Assembly (NCBI GenBank): GCA_020426505.1
Contig: JAGQPX010000094.1
Location: 1 to 36,893 of the forward strand
From: Planctomycetaceae bacterium
Lineage (GTDB): Bacteria; Planctomycetota; Planctomycetia; Planctomycetales; Planctomycetaceae
Direction of reading: 5' to 3'
DNA: 36,893 nucleotides
In this document: one piece after another, positions 1 through 8,822 of the stretch
Numbering within the stretch: position 1 is the stretch's first letter
How the letters are laid out: the number at the start of each line of letters is the position of its first letter
Program-made: the position numbers and the translations under genes
The notes under the pieces: model-generated
What the model saw: only the letters and a program-made list of their open reading frames with translations
The model's database searches: none
What the model was told of the DNA's origin: nothing

Positions 1-20
1 ATCAACTTAACGGAGTAGTG

Positions 21-923
21 CTAAGGATGATGCGTGCCAAGAAAGAGTTGCCACAGCACGACTGCAACCGGACCGGTGAAGAGGACGCTGTCCAGAAGAT
101 CGAGCAAGCCGCCGAAGCCGGGCATCAGAGTGGCGGAGTCCTTCACGCCGACGTCCCGTTTGATGAGTGACTCCGCCAGATCACCGAACAGACCGACGAT
201 GCCCATTGCCGCACCAAACAGGACTGCCGGCATCCACCAGTTCGGTTTCCATGTCAGACCAAACAAAAGTTCAGAGGCGAAACGCAGCCATAGGATTGCT
301 CCAAGAACTCCGCCCAGCACGGCACCGACGGCGCCCATCCACGTCTTGCCGGGCGACAGATGGGGTGCCATCTTGCGCTTGCCGAACATCCGACCAAGCG
401 AGTACGCACCGATGTCGCCCATCTTCGTCGCCACGATGACGGACCCCAAAGCGAGATAGCCATTGCCGCCGTTGCCGAGCCAGCGCAGCTGTGCCGTCAC
501 AGCAAGTAACAACCCCGCATACGTGACGGCCAGCAACTCGAACGCCAGTCCCTCAACATGACCACCCGGCTGACGAAAGCGAAAGACTCTCGTCACCAAC
601 AACACCAACATGCACGCAACAAAGACTTGAGAGAGTGATGGGAACGACCATGTAATCAACTCGGAAGTATCGGCCACGTTCAACCAGTGTGGCCCCCATG
701 TCGCCAGCAACAGTAGTGTCACGCAGCAGGCAACAGGACCATATTTCGGATCACATGATTCTCGCCTGACAAGCGCGAGCAATTCCCACGAGGCTCGCAA
801 TCCGACGAGCAGACAAAGGACGAACAGCACCGGAGCCGACGCTCCCAGATGGGCATCCCACACCATCAGGCCGACGAGCGTCGGCACAATCAGGGATGAA
901 AGAAACAGTCGCCAACCGAGCAT
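21..923 (-). CDS. cdsA: phosphatidate cytidylyltransferase CdsA
   Basis: The enzyme makes CDP-diacylglycerol from phosphatidic acid and CTP in the cytoplasmic membrane, the branch point for bacterial phospholipids. The 300-residue product is a multi-pass membrane protein of normal family length. Its C-terminal third carries SPGKTWMG, then GDLAESLIKRD, VKDSATLMPG and FGGLLDLLDS, which together match the CdsA signature. Two signature positions differ: the usual H-G-G is F-G-G, and the D-R before the final acidic pair is D-L. The start is placed at the ATG at 923; a TTG two codons upstream also keeps the frame open. The upstream uppS stop lies two bases before this ATG, so the two genes are probably translationally coupled. 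Family assignment is secure. Confidence 0.93.
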   Translation of the reverse strand: MLGWRLFLSSLIVPTLVGLMVWDAHLGASAPVLFVLCLLVGLRASWELLALVRRESCDPKYGPVACCVTLLLLATWGPHWLNVADTSELITWSFPSLSQVFVACMLVLLVTRVFRFRQPGGHVEGLAFELLAVTYAGLLLAVTAQLRWLGNGGNGYLALGSVIVATKMGDIGAYSLGRMFGKRKMAPHLSPGKTWMGAVGAVLGGVLGAILWLRFASELLFGLTWKPNWWMPAVLFGAAMGIVGLFGDLAESLIKRDVGVKDSATLMPGFGGLLDLLDSVLFTGPVAVVLWQLFLGTHHP

Positions 924-925
924 GA

Positions 926-1705
926 TCAATCGGTTTCGTCGGAGGTCTCGGTCAGACCGCCGAAGCGACGGTCACGGGCGGCGAAGTCTTGAAAGGCCTG
1001 ATACAGGTCGGGAGCACGGAAGGCCGGCCAGTGATTCTCGGTGACCCACAACTCGGCGTAACTGATCTGCCACAACAGAAAGTTGCTGACCCGCATCTCG
1101 CCCGACGTGCGGATCACGAGATCAGGATCGCCCATGCCGGCTGTGTAGAGATGGTCGGAGATCGTCGACTCGTCGATCCTTGTCGGATTGAGTTCGCCAG
1201 CTTGCACCCGTTCGGCGATCTTCTGCATGGCATCGACGAGTTCGATTCGACTGCCATAGTTGAGGGCCAGGCAGAGTCGCATCCCCATGTTGTTTCGGCT
1301 GAGATCGATCGTCTCTTGCACCTCGGCCAGAATGGCGGGAGCCAGTCCGTCGTTTCTTCCGATCGTGCAGAACTGGATGTTCTGCCGCATGATTTCATCC
1401 CGTTCCTTGACGACGTACGTCCGCAGCAGGCTCATCAACAGTTCCAACTCGCGTGGCGGTCGTTTCCAGTTCTCGCTGCTGAAGCAGTACAAGGTGAGCT
1501 GCTCCAGCTTCATCCGTGCGCATTCTTCGACAACGGCCCGCACACTGGCGACGCCCCGGCGGTGCCCCTCGACGCGGGGCAATCCACGCGATCTTGCCCA
1601 GCGACCGTTGCCGTCCATGATGATGGCCACATGCCGGGGCAGGCGCTCGCGGGAGAGGCCTCGCTCAGCGAGTTCAGCGTCGGAATAGGGAGTCTCGGTG
1701 GACAA
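926..1705 (-). CDS. uppS: isoprenyl transferase (undecaprenyl diphosphate synthase) UppS
   Basis: This cis-prenyltransferase condenses isopentenyl diphosphate units onto farnesyl diphosphate to give the C55 carrier lipid used for cell-wall and polysaccharide assembly. The 259-residue product has the diagnostic HVAIIMDGNGRWA motif with the catalytic Asp near residue 30, then SSENWKRP, and the C-terminal RTSGE followed by SNFLLWQ, which bind diphosphate. Length is typical. The first in-frame start is a TTG at 1705, and no ATG precedes the catalytic motif, so TTG is the likely start. It heads a two-gene unit with cdsA, a common pairing of envelope lipid genes. Confidence 0.95.
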   Translation of the reverse strand: MSTETPYSDAELAERGLSRERLPRHVAIIMDGNGRWARSRGLPRVEGHRRGVASVRAVVEECARMKLEQLTLYCFSSENWKRPPRELELLMSLLRTYVVKERDEIMRQNIQFCTIGRNDGLAPAILAEVQETIDLSRNNMGMRLCLALNYGSRIELVDAMQKIAERVQAGELNPTRIDESTISDHLYTAGMGDPDLVIRTSGEMRVSNFLLWQISYAELWVTENHWPAFRAPDLYQAFQDFAARDRRFGGLTETSDETD

Positions 1706-1798
1706 TCGAACAGCCTGGCCAGGAATTCACGGGACAAATCGGTGGGAGCAAGAATTCTCCCCATCGGCCATGATATCAAAAAGTTGCGTTCACCCCAC

Positions 1799-1827
1799 TG
1801 GCAAAGCCCGGTGCACCGGATTATACT
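1799..1827 (+). promoter_or_regulatory. possible sigma-70-type promoter of rpsT
   Basis: A TATACT hexamer at 1822-1827 fits a -10 box (5 of 6). Seventeen bases upstream, TGGCAA at 1799-1804 is a weak -35 match (3 of 6). It lies in the gap between divergent uppS and rpsT and would place transcription start near 1834. This rests on sequence likeness alone. Confidence 0.3.
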
Positions 1828-1852
1828 CCGTGGCTTCAATCATGACATGGTT

Positions 1853-1870
1853 TGTTCTCCGGGGAGAACA
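1853..1870. promoter_or_regulatory. 18-base perfect palindrome in the rpsT leader
   Basis: TGTTCTCCGGGGAGAACA is a perfect inverted repeat of two 8-base arms around GG. It sits 39 bases before the rpsT ATG and downstream of the proposed -10 box, so it would be a leader hairpin in RNA or an operator in DNA. S20 is autoregulated in other bacteria, but nothing here proves that this element does that job. Confidence 0.45.
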
Positions 1871-1909
1871 TCGCCAAAGGTACAGTTGTCTGGAATCGAA
1901 TCAGCGGAC

Positions 1910-2185
1910 ATGCCCAACTCGAAAAATGCAATCAAGGAACTGCGGAAAAGCCGCAGTCGACGTCTTCGCAACCGATCACAACGTTCCACACTGCGGACTG
2001 TTGTGAAGAAAGTTCGTCAAGCCGCCGAAGCGCAGGACCGCGAAGGCGCGGAGCAAGCATTCCGTACCGCTGCCAAAACTCTTGATCAGGCCGCTGCCAA
2101 GCATCTGATTCATCGCAATGCGGCTGCTCGAACCAAGTCGCGGCTATCCAAGCTCCTGCGAAACACCTTTGCTGCATCAAGTTAG
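1910..2185 (+). CDS. rpsT: 30S ribosomal protein S20
   Basis: S20 binds 16S rRNA early in assembly of the small ribosomal subunit. The 91-residue, strongly basic, Ala/Lys/Arg-rich helical protein opens with MPNSKNAIKELRKSRSRR and contains RNAAARTKSRLSKLL near its end, both typical of S20, and has the normal length. The ATG at 1910 was chosen because the family starts there; the open frame runs much further upstream only because it is antisense to uppS. The gene is single and divergent from uppS-cdsA, with its own leader. Confidence 0.95.
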   Translation: MPNSKNAIKELRKSRSRRLRNRSQRSTLRTVVKKVRQAAEAQDREGAEQAFRTAAKTLDQAAAKHLIHRNAAARTKSRLSKLLRNTFAASS

Positions 2186-2400
2186 TGCCACATTTGTGGT
2201 TCTAAGTGAGCTTTCTGGCTGGTCTGATGGATTCTCTATCCTGCGATGTTTTCGAGTGCCGGTCGGCCAAATCCGCTTTGACACATTTCGGGCATCCGGG
2301 TATCTTCCCCTCCCCGCAAAGGCGGAGGATATGGAACCACTGATCGTGCCGACATTGCATGGCAGTTTGGCCACGTTCAGATCACCTGCAAGGATGCGTT

Positions 2401-2760
2401 GTGATCAACCGTACGAAAGTGATGGTCGTTGACGGCCTCACCGAGACCGAGGAAGTCTTGAAGGCAGTGCTTGAGCCGCGTGGGATGCAAGTGACGCGGG
2501 TCAGTTCGGACGATCGTCACGAGCGATTTCATTCCACTGAGGAACCGACCGTTGTGGTGCTGCACGAGTCCGACCGCTCAGTCTCCCAGGATACCAGAGT
2601 CGCATCAAGGTCGCTGACATGGGGTGAAATCCCCTGTGTGGTTATTGGGCGAACGCACCCTCCCCTGCACGCCTCACACCGGGCTCGACGGTATCTGCCG
2701 CAGCCGTTCCAGTATGCCGAACTCGTGACAGCCATCGAGTCGCTCGCCCAGCCCGACTGA
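2401..2760 (+). CDS. degenerate receiver-like (pseudo-receiver) protein
   Basis: The 119-residue product has the outline of a CheY-like receiver: TKVMVVDGLTETEEVLKAVL at the N-terminus, PTVVVLHES where the phosphorylated Asp normally sits, IPCVVIG for strand 4, and RYLPQPFQYAELVTAI at the end. The residues needed for phosphotransfer are changed: the paired acidic residues are D-G, the acceptor Asp is His, the strand-4 Thr/Ser is Gly, and the conserved Lys is Gln. It probably cannot be phosphorylated in the usual way. The GTG at 2401 is chosen because AAGGA lies six bases upstream. It is followed 90 bases later by an FHA-GAF histidine kinase on the same strand, suggesting a shared signalling role. 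Fold assignment is moderately sure; function is unknown. Confidence 0.7.
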   Translation: MINRTKVMVVDGLTETEEVLKAVLEPRGMQVTRVSSDDRHERFHSTEEPTVVVLHESDRSVSQDTRVASRSLTWGEIPCVVIGRTHPPLHASHRARRYLPQPFQYAELVTAIESLAQPD

Positions 2761-2850
2761 ACGGTTTGGCGGCACCTCTCTGGAGTCGTCGTCGTCGACT
2801 GCTATCATGGAGAAGGGTGAGAGTCGCTCACCAGTCTCGAAAGGGAGCGG

Positions 2851-4575
2851 ATGGCGAAGGCAACACTTCTTGTGCTACAAGGGGTCGATCAGGGAAAGCG
2901 TGCGACCATTGGTCAGCAGACGGTTTCTCTCGGTCGCGGTCCGCAGAACACAATCCGTATTCTCGATACAGAGGTCTCTCGAAATCACGCGGAGATCCTG
3001 TTCGAGAACGAACATTGGACCCTTCACGATCTCGACAGTTCCAACGGGTCCTTTGTAAACGGTCAGTCAATCCGCTCGCACATGCTGAAGACTGGCGACC
3101 AGTTGCAGATTGGCCGCACCATCTTGCTGTTCACGGAAATGGCGAGTCCTGGATCGAGTGAGATCGCCAGTCGGATTGATTTGCTGTCAGCCGACGACCC
3201 GGACAAGTCCCAAATCGTGGGTACGGTTGCCTCTTCAGAGGGTAAGCCGCTCGCGCGGCAGGCGTCGGTCTCCCGTATCGCGCCGGTCATCACAGCCGAC
3301 GACAACCTTCAGACTCTCTACCGCATCAGCGAAGAGGCCGTGCGGGCGACTGATTCACTCGATCTACTTTTGCATCGCATGCTTGATCTGACAATCGACG
3401 CAGTCGGGGCAGACCGAGCCTGCATGCTCGTCGCCGAGTCGCGGTCGGACCGCATACTTCCGCGGGTGTTCAGCCATCGCCCGGGGGTGAACCCCAACGA
3501 GCGGATGCCCGTTTCCACGAGCATCGTGAATTATGTCATTGCTCAAGGCGAAGGTGTGTGGACATCCGATGCACTGCATGATAGTCGCTTCGACCCGGGA
3601 CACAGCATCGTACAAGCCGGCATTCGCGAGGCCATGTGTGTGCCCATGCAGGGACGCTACGAGTTAATGGGCGTCATCTACGTCGACATTACCTCTCCGG
3701 CTGACTACCTCCTGAAGGGGGGGGCTCCGCGCACATTCAGGGAGGAGTTGCTGACATTACTGCTCGCGATCGGCAGGCAGTCCGCGTTGGCGGTTGAGAA
3801 CTTTCGCTACCAGGAAGCACTCGTCACCGCGGAACGTCTCGCTGCCGTCGGACAGACGATCGCCAGCCTGAGCCACGACATCAAGAACATCCTGCAGGGG
3901 GTCCGCGGAGGGAGTTATCTGATCGACATGGGCCTGAACGAGGGGAAAGAGGAACTGATTCGCAAAGGTTGGACCATCGTCGAACGGAACCAGGATCGCA
4001 TTTATGGTCTGGTAATGGACATGTTGACGTACAGCAAGGAACGTCAGCCCACGTTGAAGGAATCCGACCTCAATTCGGTTGTTGAAGAGGTGAACCGTTT
4101 GATCGAAGGACGCATCGCGGATCATCCGACCCGCACCGAACTCCACCTCGAAGAGAATCTGCCCACGACGCTCTTCGATCCGGAAGGCATTCTGAGAGCA
4201 GTCCTGAATGTCGCAACCAACGCCATTGATGCCGTCGAGGAAAGTGACAATGGCAAGGTCATCATCTCTACGGACTACGATGCCGAAACGGAGTTACTCT
4301 CAGTTACCGTGAAGGACAACGGGACGGGGATTCCTGTGGCTGAGCGCAATCACATTTTTGACCTGTTCAAATCAACCAAAGGCGCGCGCGGCACCGGATT
4401 GGGACTCACCGTCAGCCAGAAGATCATGCACGAACATGGGGGAGAAATTCAGGTCACGTGCCCCGAAGGGGGAGGCTGCATCTTCCGCCTGGCGTGGCCG
4501 CGGATCACCGACGATGCAGCACCCTTGGAGCACACGGGAGCGCCGACCAGGAATGAATCGTCGGCACCGGGGTAG
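2851..4575 (+). CDS. FHA-GAF sensor histidine kinase
   Basis: A 574-residue soluble sensor kinase with no membrane segment. Residues 1-95 are an FHA domain, a phosphothreonine-binding module (GRG at 28-30, SRNH at 43-46, SSNGSFVNG at 63-71). Residues about 155-320 form a GAF domain. The phosphoacceptor helix has LSHDIKN with His342. The ATPase domain follows with the N-box around Asn457, DNGTGIP at 489-495 and GTGLGL at 514-519. GGGAG starts the purine-rich stretch (AAGGGAGCGG) just before the ATG. The only adjacent receiver-like gene lacks its phosphorylation site, so the true partner is not in this window. The FHA domain suggests input from a Ser/Thr kinase, and one is encoded immediately downstream in convergent orientation; that link is inference. 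A G8 run lies at 3717-3724. Confidence 0.92.
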   Translation: MAKATLLVLQGVDQGKRATIGQQTVSLGRGPQNTIRILDTEVSRNHAEILFENEHWTLHDLDSSNGSFVNGQSIRSHMLKTGDQLQIGRTILLFTEMASPGSSEIASRIDLLSADDPDKSQIVGTVASSEGKPLARQASVSRIAPVITADDNLQTLYRISEEAVRATDSLDLLLHRMLDLTIDAVGADRACMLVAESRSDRILPRVFSHRPGVNPNERMPVSTSIVNYVIAQGEGVWTSDALHDSRFDPGHSIVQAGIREAMCVPMQGRYELMGVIYVDITSPADYLLKGGAPRTFREELLTLLLAIGRQSALAVENFRYQEALVTAERLAAVGQTIASLSHDIKNILQGVRGGSYLIDMGLNEGKEELIRKGWTIVERNQDRIYGLVMDMLTYSKERQPTLKESDLNSVVEEVNRLIEGRIADHPTRTELHLEENLPTTLFDPEGILRAVLNVATNAIDAVEESDNGKVIISTDYDAETELLSVTVKDNGTGIPVAERNHIFDLFKSTKGARGTGLGLTVSQKIMHEHGGEIQVTCPEGGGCIFRLAWPRITDDAAPLEHTGAPTRNESSAPG

Positions 4576-4622
4576 TGATTGACCGAAGCAGCGGCATCAG
4601 TCATCCAAACGGAACTATTCCA

Positions 4623-7600
4623 TCAGAATCCGGTGGCACGCTTTCGTGGTACTGTCGTTCGGTTGCCGCTGCCCCCCGATGTGTCTTCGGCGATCGAACC
4701 CTCGGAACCCACATGTTCGAGTATTGCGCCAGCTGGCGTTCCGTCGAGTGCTGAGTGTGACGCTCGCCCGGAGTCGCTGAGTTCGAAACTCTTCGGCCCA
4801 AGTTCCGACCACTCAGGGAATATTGACTGAAAGATCACATCCGTTGCTTCTGTCATCGCGTTGACTTCGTGACCGGTGCCCCAGGCCGCAAGCCATTGCT
4901 GCTTGAAGCTCTCAGTGGATCGTCCCGATCCGTCCGTGTGAAGGTAGTCCGCTAACGTGGGGGCGAAGGCATTCCGCCTTGCCCACCAGGCAATGCGAGC
5001 CTGAGTCGTCTCCTCGGAATCTCGGGCGAGGACTGTCGCTGACGGTGAGTCATCGCTTCCCGTACTCCCGATGAACAGATTGTCCGTGGCGTACATGCGG
5101 AGTCGGGGGACGTCTTCACCGACGATGCTCGAACCTCGAAACCGAATGGCAGCCTGTGGCGTGGAGAACGTGCAGTGCTCCATCACGACGGCAGGCAGGC
5201 GAAGCAGTCCGACGTCAGACAATTCCAAATCAAGTATGTCCTGTTGCGCAACAAGCACATTGTTACGCAGTACGAACGTCTCCCATGCGAGACCGCCGCT
5301 GAGAATTTGGCCAGGAGTGATCAGAAAACTGTTTTCAATTAAGAGTCCTCGCGGTGTTGCACCAGCTTCGTTCTCGCTTGCGGCAAACTGGATCAATCCC
5401 GAATGTGATTCTGAACTGGTCGACGGCCCCTCCACCGTGCATCCCCGGATCGAAAGACTGGCGTCTTCAAGTGAAAATAACCAGGGAGGCTGCTGCTTCG
5501 ATGTGCTCGCCAGAACTTTGACCCGAGCTCTGACCAGATCGAGTGTTCCGTTACGAACCGTGATTGCCGCGTTCGGCGTTGCTTCTGCACCACGTTGAGG
5601 TTCGATCTGAAGGATGAACTGTGGGGGCCCCGACGATCGGAACTCGACACGCAGCGACTTGTTCTCGATGGTGACCGGTGTGAGTTCGTGGAGTCCAGAA
5701 CCAGTGAGAATCACATGTGAGCCGTCCTTGACAACACTGCTGCTAAGCAACCGGCCGATGTCTCGCTTTCGACTGAGTTCAATTTCAATCGGTGCACCGT
5801 CCACGGGCAACCCGGAACCGAGCCAATTCGGATCATCGGGAGTGTTGGCCGCAGCAATGATATGCTCCACCAACCCAAGCGGCAGCATTGAGAGGTCACC
5901 ATTACGATAGCCAACAGCGGAACTGCCCGCCAGATTTTGCATTATCTCGTCGAGTGATTGAACCAGGGCAGTCAGGTTGAGACCGTCTTGATTTGGAGTT
6001 GTAATCACGGTTGGTGTTGCATCGACGACCGTATCGCTACTCAGCGGTTTGTCCCAGAAACGGCGCCATTCATCTGCGTTCGTCACTGGATCGACCAACT
6101 GCTCGCCATTGCTGAACTTGACGAGTGTGGGCCACCCGACGAAACGTGAGCTATCTGTGGACCACTCGATGCCCTGCGCGCGACTGTTGCCGATGTCCGT
6201 CTGATTCTCAGTCCAACCATCCAAGTCCACGATCGTCGGCTCTGTTGAGGCAGATGAGGCATGTCGGGAGGCCTTCGCCAGCACGGATTGTCGAACCGCA
6301 ACTTCACAATTAGTGGACCGTGCCGATTTCGGGTTCTGAATGAATTGAACCAGTGTTCGGTCGCTTGTCAAAGTGGATGCAAGCAGACGGACACGTCTCG
6401 AAGGATGATCACCGTCCTTCGGTGCACCGGTTATTCCCGCATCGCTCAACACGATTGCAGGTGCATCACCTGAGACCATCAGACAATTTCCCGCAACAAG
6501 TTCACAGGCATCGCCGAAAAGTCTGACAGCTGTAAGTCCATTTCCGATGAATGCGACGTTCTCCAGAAGACAGCGGCCAGTCGCAGGCTTCTGTTCCGGG
6601 CCGGAGCCGCGACGACTCGGCAGGCTCTTCAAGGCAATCGCCGTCGTGACAGCGTCGTCAGCTCCGCTGACGGTGACGGAACAATTTTGAAGCGAGAGGT
6701 CTCCTTCGTCGATCTGTAGGATCGTCACATTGGGAGGCGGGTCGGTCATCACGAAATGCAGGTTTTCGATGACGAGTCGGGACAACTTCACTTGAAGAAA
6801 CGAGGGATTCGTGCCGTTAAGAGACTCCGTCTCCAATTGAACCACCGGCGAGTGGCCGTACGCCGCCTTGAGGTGCACTTCGCCAATCGAAAGGATGCTT
6901 GCCGGGCGGAGTACAAACGGACCGTCCCCGTCCAGTTCGATGACGCCGCCTCCACGAGGTAGAGCTGAGATCGCCTGATTCAACTGACGGAATTGACCGG
7001 ACTCCGTCGGCTCCCGCGAAACGACAAGAGATTGTTGAACGTCTTTGGGAAGGATGCGGAAATGATCGACCCAGTTGGGAAGCAGTCGCACGCCGTCGGT
7101 CGTAGTCTTCGAGTCTTCGGCTCCCGGGAAGGGGACCGCGACGACGGATCCCGGCACTGGATCGTCCAAGTCGGACAAGCCGGAAAGCTCGTTGGTCTCG
7201 GGTGTGGGATCGTCGGCCGGCGAATCTGTCTCCTCACCGTTTTCCGTGACATCCGGCCGAGGAGGCAGCTCCTTTACCGGCGAGTAAGGATTGACCGAGT
7301 TCACCGAAAAAGCTCCCCCGCTCAACGCGTCTTCGCCCTCACGAGTTGCCCAGAAGAGGATTCCCGCGACGACGAGCACAAGCACGACAGGGATCGCAAA
7401 GCGGATGACATCAACGTTCAGTTTGCCGCCGGACGTCAGGTCAACCGGCTTGTATTGCTCTTTGGGCGGCAGGGCAGGCATCGCTCCGGAGGACGGCTTT
7501 GACCTCGCATTGATCGATCCAGAATCCGCCTCCGCTGCCAAAGCCTCCATCACCTCGGCATTGATGTTCGACGCGCGATTCGCGATGAGTTCAAGGTCAT

Positions 7601-8453
7601 CAAGGAGTTCGCGGGGTGTCTGATAGCGGTCATTCGGCTTGCGTGCCATCATGCGGTGCATCACCGCGACGAGTGCTTCGGGGACCGCCGGATTCACGGA
7701 TCGAGGGTCCGGCCTCTTGCTCGTGGCATGCGCCTGTAACTTGGCTGTCATGCCTCCCTCAGCGAAAGGAGGACTGCCGGTCAACATGTGGTACCACGTG
7801 CAGCCGAGCGAGTAAATGTCGCTTCGCACATCAGCCGCTTGAGAGCTGCGCGCCTGTTCAGGCGACATATAATCCACGGTACCCACCGTCATCCCGGCGC
7901 GCGTGATGCCCGTTTCAAGGCTGTCATCGACCGCGCGGGCGAGCCCCATGTCCGCAAGCTTAACGGTGCCATCCCGCTTGATCATCAGGTTCGCAGGTTT
8001 GATGTCCCGATGGACAATGTTCTTCGAGGCGGCGTGGTCCAACGCCAGTGCGACTTGCTTGATGATGTCGATCGACCGCTTGACGGGAATCACATCCCGC
8101 TTGACCACCAACTCGTGCACGTCGATGCCGTCGACATATTCAAGGGCAATGTACAGGAATCCGTCGAGTTCGCCTGTCTCGTAAACGCGGACAATGTTCT
8201 TGTGCTCGAGTTGGGCAGCAGCTTTGGCCTCGGCTTTGAATCGCTTGACGAGCGTCGGGTTTTCGGCCCGCTCCTTGGGAAGCACTTTCAATGCGACGGT
8301 TCGATTAAGTTGCTGATCGACCGCCAGAAAAACGGTCCCCATCCCGCCGGCGCCGAGTTTCTTCCGGATCTTGTACTTCCCCAAAGACTTGAGTCGATCG
8401 TGCTCGTTATGCGTCGACCCGCTCATTTCGTTGGTGCTCGCGGACTTAGCCAT
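4623..8453 (-). CDS. membrane Ser/Thr protein kinase with very large extracytoplasmic domain
   Basis: Residues 25-290 are a Hanks-type kinase: glycine loop GAGGMGTV, catalytic Lys56 in VALKVL, HRDIKPANL at 148-156, DMG in place of DFG at 168-170, and GTVDYMSPEQ in the activation segment. A Pro/Ser/Lys linker leads to one membrane helix at about 350-369, and some 900 residues follow outside the membrane. That part alternates short hydrophobic strands, turns and phrases such as LLENVAFIGN, VVMEHCTF and LLIENSFL, which suggests a right-handed parallel beta-helix. The ATG at 8453 is preferred; a TTG at 8543 would add 30 residues without kinase features. No clear ribosome site is visible. Kinase activity is well supported; the ligand and the beta-helix call are inference. 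Confidence 0.9.
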   Translation of the reverse strand: MAKSASTNEMSGSTHNEHDRLKSLGKYKIRKKLGAGGMGTVFLAVDQQLNRTVALKVLPKERAENPTLVKRFKAEAKAAAQLEHKNIVRVYETGELDGFLYIALEYVDGIDVHELVVKRDVIPVKRSIDIIKQVALALDHAASKNIVHRDIKPANLMIKRDGTVKLADMGLARAVDDSLETGITRAGMTVGTVDYMSPEQARSSQAADVRSDIYSLGCTWYHMLTGSPPFAEGGMTAKLQAHATSKRPDPRSVNPAVPEALVAVMHRMMARKPNDRYQTPRELLDDLELIANRASNINAEVMEALAAEADSGSINARSKPSSGAMPALPPKEQYKPVDLTSGGKLNVDVIRFAIPVVLVLVVAGILFWATREGEDALSGGAFSVNSVNPYSPVKELPPRPDVTENGEETDSPADDPTPETNELSGLSDLDDPVPGSVVAVPFPGAEDSKTTTDGVRLLPNWVDHFRILPKDVQQSLVVSREPTESGQFRQLNQAISALPRGGGVIELDGDGPFVLRPASILSIGEVHLKAAYGHSPVVQLETESLNGTNPSFLQVKLSRLVIENLHFVMTDPPPNVTILQIDEGDLSLQNCSVTVSGADDAVTTAIALKSLPSRRGSGPEQKPATGRCLLENVAFIGNGLTAVRLFGDACELVAGNCLMVSGDAPAIVLSDAGITGAPKDGDHPSRRVRLLASTLTSDRTLVQFIQNPKSARSTNCEVAVRQSVLAKASRHASSASTEPTIVDLDGWTENQTDIGNSRAQGIEWSTDSSRFVGWPTLVKFSNGEQLVDPVTNADEWRRFWDKPLSSDTVVDATPTVITTPNQDGLNLTALVQSLDEIMQNLAGSSAVGYRNGDLSMLPLGLVEHIIAAANTPDDPNWLGSGLPVDGAPIEIELSRKRDIGRLLSSSVVKDGSHVILTGSGLHELTPVTIENKSLRVEFRSSGPPQFILQIEPQRGAEATPNAAITVRNGTLDLVRARVKVLASTSKQQPPWLFSLEDASLSIRGCTVEGPSTSSESHSGLIQFAASENEAGATPRGLLIENSFLITPGQILSGGLAWETFVLRNNVLVAQQDILDLELSDVGLLRLPAVVMEHCTFSTPQAAIRFRGSSIVGEDVPRLRMYATDNLFIGSTGSDDSPSATVLARDSEETTQARIAWWARRNAFAPTLADYLHTDGSGRSTESFKQQWLAAWGTGHEVNAMTEATDVIFQSIFPEWSELGPKSFELSDSGRASHSALDGTPAGAILEHVGSEGSIAEDTSGGSGNRTTVPRKRATGF

Positions 8454-8822
8454 ACGAATGTCGAACGCGAAGAAGAATGATTCGAAAAACTCAAGAGTCG
8501 TTCGCGTTCCACACGCAAATTCGGCAGATTCTCCATCACTCAACTAATCTACGCAACCTGAAGACGTTCATGATCAGCTAAATGTGTGTTGCACTTTAAC
8601 GAATCTCCCAACTCTGGATCGGCAAGGGAAGTTACCCAACTTGCCTGTTGCTTCAATATACCTCTCACATGTTGTGAGTGCTACGGGCACTTGTGTGTCG
8701 TAACGTTTTGGACGGAGAACAAGCGGTTTTTGGGACGTGTGACTTCTTGGAGACCCAAGACACTTTCAGTCACCGCAACCCACTCCTCTTTGGCAGAAAC
8801 CTGTCTCGGCCCCCTTCCATCG
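8454..8822. other. gene-free stretch upstream of the Ser/Thr kinase, with two small dyads
   Basis: No convincing gene. Two short inverted repeats are visible: GGCAAG at 8621-8626 with CTTGCC at 8640-8645 (enclosing AAGTT-ACCC-AACTT), and CTCACA-TGT-TGTGAG at 8664-8678. Both lie about 170-225 bases upstream of the kinase ATG and could be leader hairpins or operator sites. No good promoter match was found. Confidence 0.4.

Noticed and set aside
989..2185. A 398-codon plus-strand open frame across uppS into rpsT
   Set aside because: Its first 300 codons are antisense to uppS and look unlike protein; only the last 91 codons (from 1910) are S20.
2782..2798. Short GTC trinucleotide repeat before the histidine kinase gene
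   Set aside because: Only a few units, with no sign of repeat expansion or function.
3717..3724. A G8 run inside the histidine kinase gene as a phase-variation tract
   Set aside because: Eight bases is near what chance gives in GC-rich coding DNA, and the reading frame is intact across it.
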